Shown: positions 62,461 to 64,000 of the stretch, one piece after another
Position numbering within the stretch: the first letter of the stretch is position 1
Layout: each line of letters starts with the position of its first letter
The notes under the pieces: generated by a model
Database searches by the model: none
Told to the model about the DNA's origin: nothing
Seen by the model: the letters and a program-made list of their open reading frames with translations, nothing else
Position numbers and translations under genes: made by a program
NCBI GenBank assembly: GCA_037893225.1
Contig: JAZGUH010000085.1
Span: forward strand, 1,054,001 to 1,118,000
DNA length: 64,000 bases
DNA from: Hippasteria phrygiana
Taxonomy: Eukaryota > Echinodermata > Asteroidea > Valvatida > Goniasteridae
Direction of reading: 5' to 3'

Positions 62461-64000
62461 ATACAGTTGAAATGTACGTAAGTACAGTGTTTGCCCAAGC
62501 ACATACATGAAGGCTTTTTTTCCCCTGAAAAGACTTTGCATACTCGTACACAGAGGAATCCCACAACGACGAGTTTAGCGCCGATCTGCGCACTTCCGCG
62601 TTTGAAAACGAGAATCTCAGTGTCACAGTAAACAACTTTATGCTTATCGTGCGCCTGCGCTGCCTTATATGGCCTGATTAATTCATACATGAATGAATGT
62701 GCTGAAAAGCGTTGTTTTGATTGCCACTGACATTCTCGCTTTCAACCAGGAAGTGCGCAGAAGGGGCTCACCTGAAATTCCTCTATTGTAACCTGTTTAT
62801 TTTCAACGGATTTTGTTTGGGATTTTGTTTGCCCACCAGCACTCTTTGCCAATGTTGACCGTAGTTTGTGGAATTGTTTTTTTTTGTTTTTTTAAGATAG
62901 TAAACATTACCTTTCAATGCATTAACGTTGAAGACAAGTCTTACGCTTTCAAGTTTCTACCATAAATCTTGACAGGAAATAGTTGGGCAATGAATTTCCA
63001 TAAAACGACAGCCCAGCTGGATGCAGCCCGTGTTTAAATAAGCATGGTTGATGAAGATACAATTTATTGTAAAGGCACACCAACTTTTCATTCTAATATA
63101 CCATGTGTACATGCAACATGTACATGTATGATGCGTCTTGGAGCTTGCAAAATTATGTAAATTGACTCAATTTTTGCTTTCCGTCGGCAGTAAAACAGAA
63201 AAAAGAAAATGTCCCTGTCATTTTAAAATAACAACTGCCCAACGGCTGTTGATGGTTTAGCTGTTAGCCTGCCTCACAAGATTCCCAGAATACCGAATAC
63301 GCAGGCAGTCAGAATTTTATTAATACCCAAGTCATGGTTATGGAATGCAAGTTGCTTTGTTCATTTACATCGGGACGGTTGACACTCCCCGGGGCATTCT
63401 GCATAATTTCCAGAAAAAAAAGAAAAAAAAAGTGAGCGTCGTCGGTGTGCAGCGGAGAGGTAAAGATCATAATGTATGTCATTAACTGAAGGGAACACGA
63501 CGTGCATGCACACACCTACGGAGAATAACGCAGCGCCACATCAAACGCATCAGTGACCACGCTGGTCGTAAACATGACCACATTTGGTAAACATACATGT
63601 ACATTCTTTTATAAAAAGTATCCTAAATGTGAAAATTAAAGAGGAGGTTGATTGCTGAGAGAAATCTACGTCATCTTGTAGTTTTATGTAGATTAAGGTG
63701 TGTTACAATAAAACGGGCATTTATTTCTGCCATGAAATAATAAAGTTAATTTTGTGAGCTGTTTTTGTCCCATCTAGCCCACTGGAGCCACTTGTCAATT
63801 TTTATTTACAGCAAGTAATCTTTCTTCAATTCACTTGTGTCTTCAATTCACAGCATCTATTAGATGTATTTATTGAAGAATTTGCTTCAAACTGCTCGTC
63901 ATGTGGGGGTTATAATAATGTACATTTTATTAAGAAATAATAGAAAAAAATGGAACAAATACATGTATAGTAGAAAAGGTTCTTTTTTGTTACCTTGTTG
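62461..64000. other. SMURF intron, nothing further recognised
   Basis: No WW1 or C2 exon could be read on the minus strand. It includes a GTACATGCAACATGTACATG palindrome at about 63107-63129 and a GCTGAGAGAAATCTACGTCA segment that resembles 51680-51715. Confidence 0.5.

Overview
The window is eukaryotic nuclear DNA from an animal: split genes with GT..AG introns of 0.5-4.6 kb, no operons, AT-rich intergenic DNA, and a very dense load of small foldback transposons, SINE-like units and LINE/DIRS remnants. The two recognisable genes are deuterostome-like in sequence, and the short palindrome GTACATGTAC recurs throughout. I read this as a marine invertebrate, most likely a deuterostome such as an echinoderm, but the species cannot be fixed from sequence alone.

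Two protein genes point towards each other. On the + strand, five exons (14461-23049) encode nearly all of a Golgi nucleotide-sugar transporter closest to SLC35A1 (CMP-sialic acid transporter); only the first exon, carrying about 10 residues, was not found. On the - strand, ten exons (61700 down to 41111) encode the last about 563 residues of a SMURF-type HECT ubiquitin ligase (two WW domains and a complete HECT domain); the C2 domain and first WW domain lie beyond the right edge. All exon joins keep phase. The codon for the catalytic cysteine is split by the last intron. Nothing suggests that the two genes act together.

Layout: 1-14.4 kb, upstream DNA packed with foldback elements; 14.5-23.0 kb, transporter gene, whose introns hold a 2.1-kb TIR element, a palindromic pair of tRNA-like units and a LINE reverse-transcriptase remnant; 23-41 kb, between the gene ends, with a hAT-like element with an 8-bp duplication, a 640-bp foldback with a protein-like segment, nested MITEs, an array of ten short GATAATGTATCA words and a broken DIRS-type retroelement; 41.1-61.7 kb, SMURF gene with introns full of MITEs, a 12-unit tandem array and a hammerhead ribozyme in the sense direction; 61.7-64 kb, further SMURF intron with little recognisable.

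The most interesting material is not the genes. (1) A textbook type-I hammerhead ribozyme motif with all core positions intact lies in a SMURF intron, inside an insert flanked by (AT)n on both sides. (2) A family of about nine elements has telomere-like ends (TTAACCCTAACCC / GGGTTAGGGTTAA) at TTAA sites; each is built from roughly 43-50-bp modules of one short word that is uniform within an element but differs between elements. (3) One of these has expanded into a 12-unit hairpin array. (4) The ten-copy GATAATGTATCA array is spaced at about two helical turns. All counts and coordinates were read by eye.
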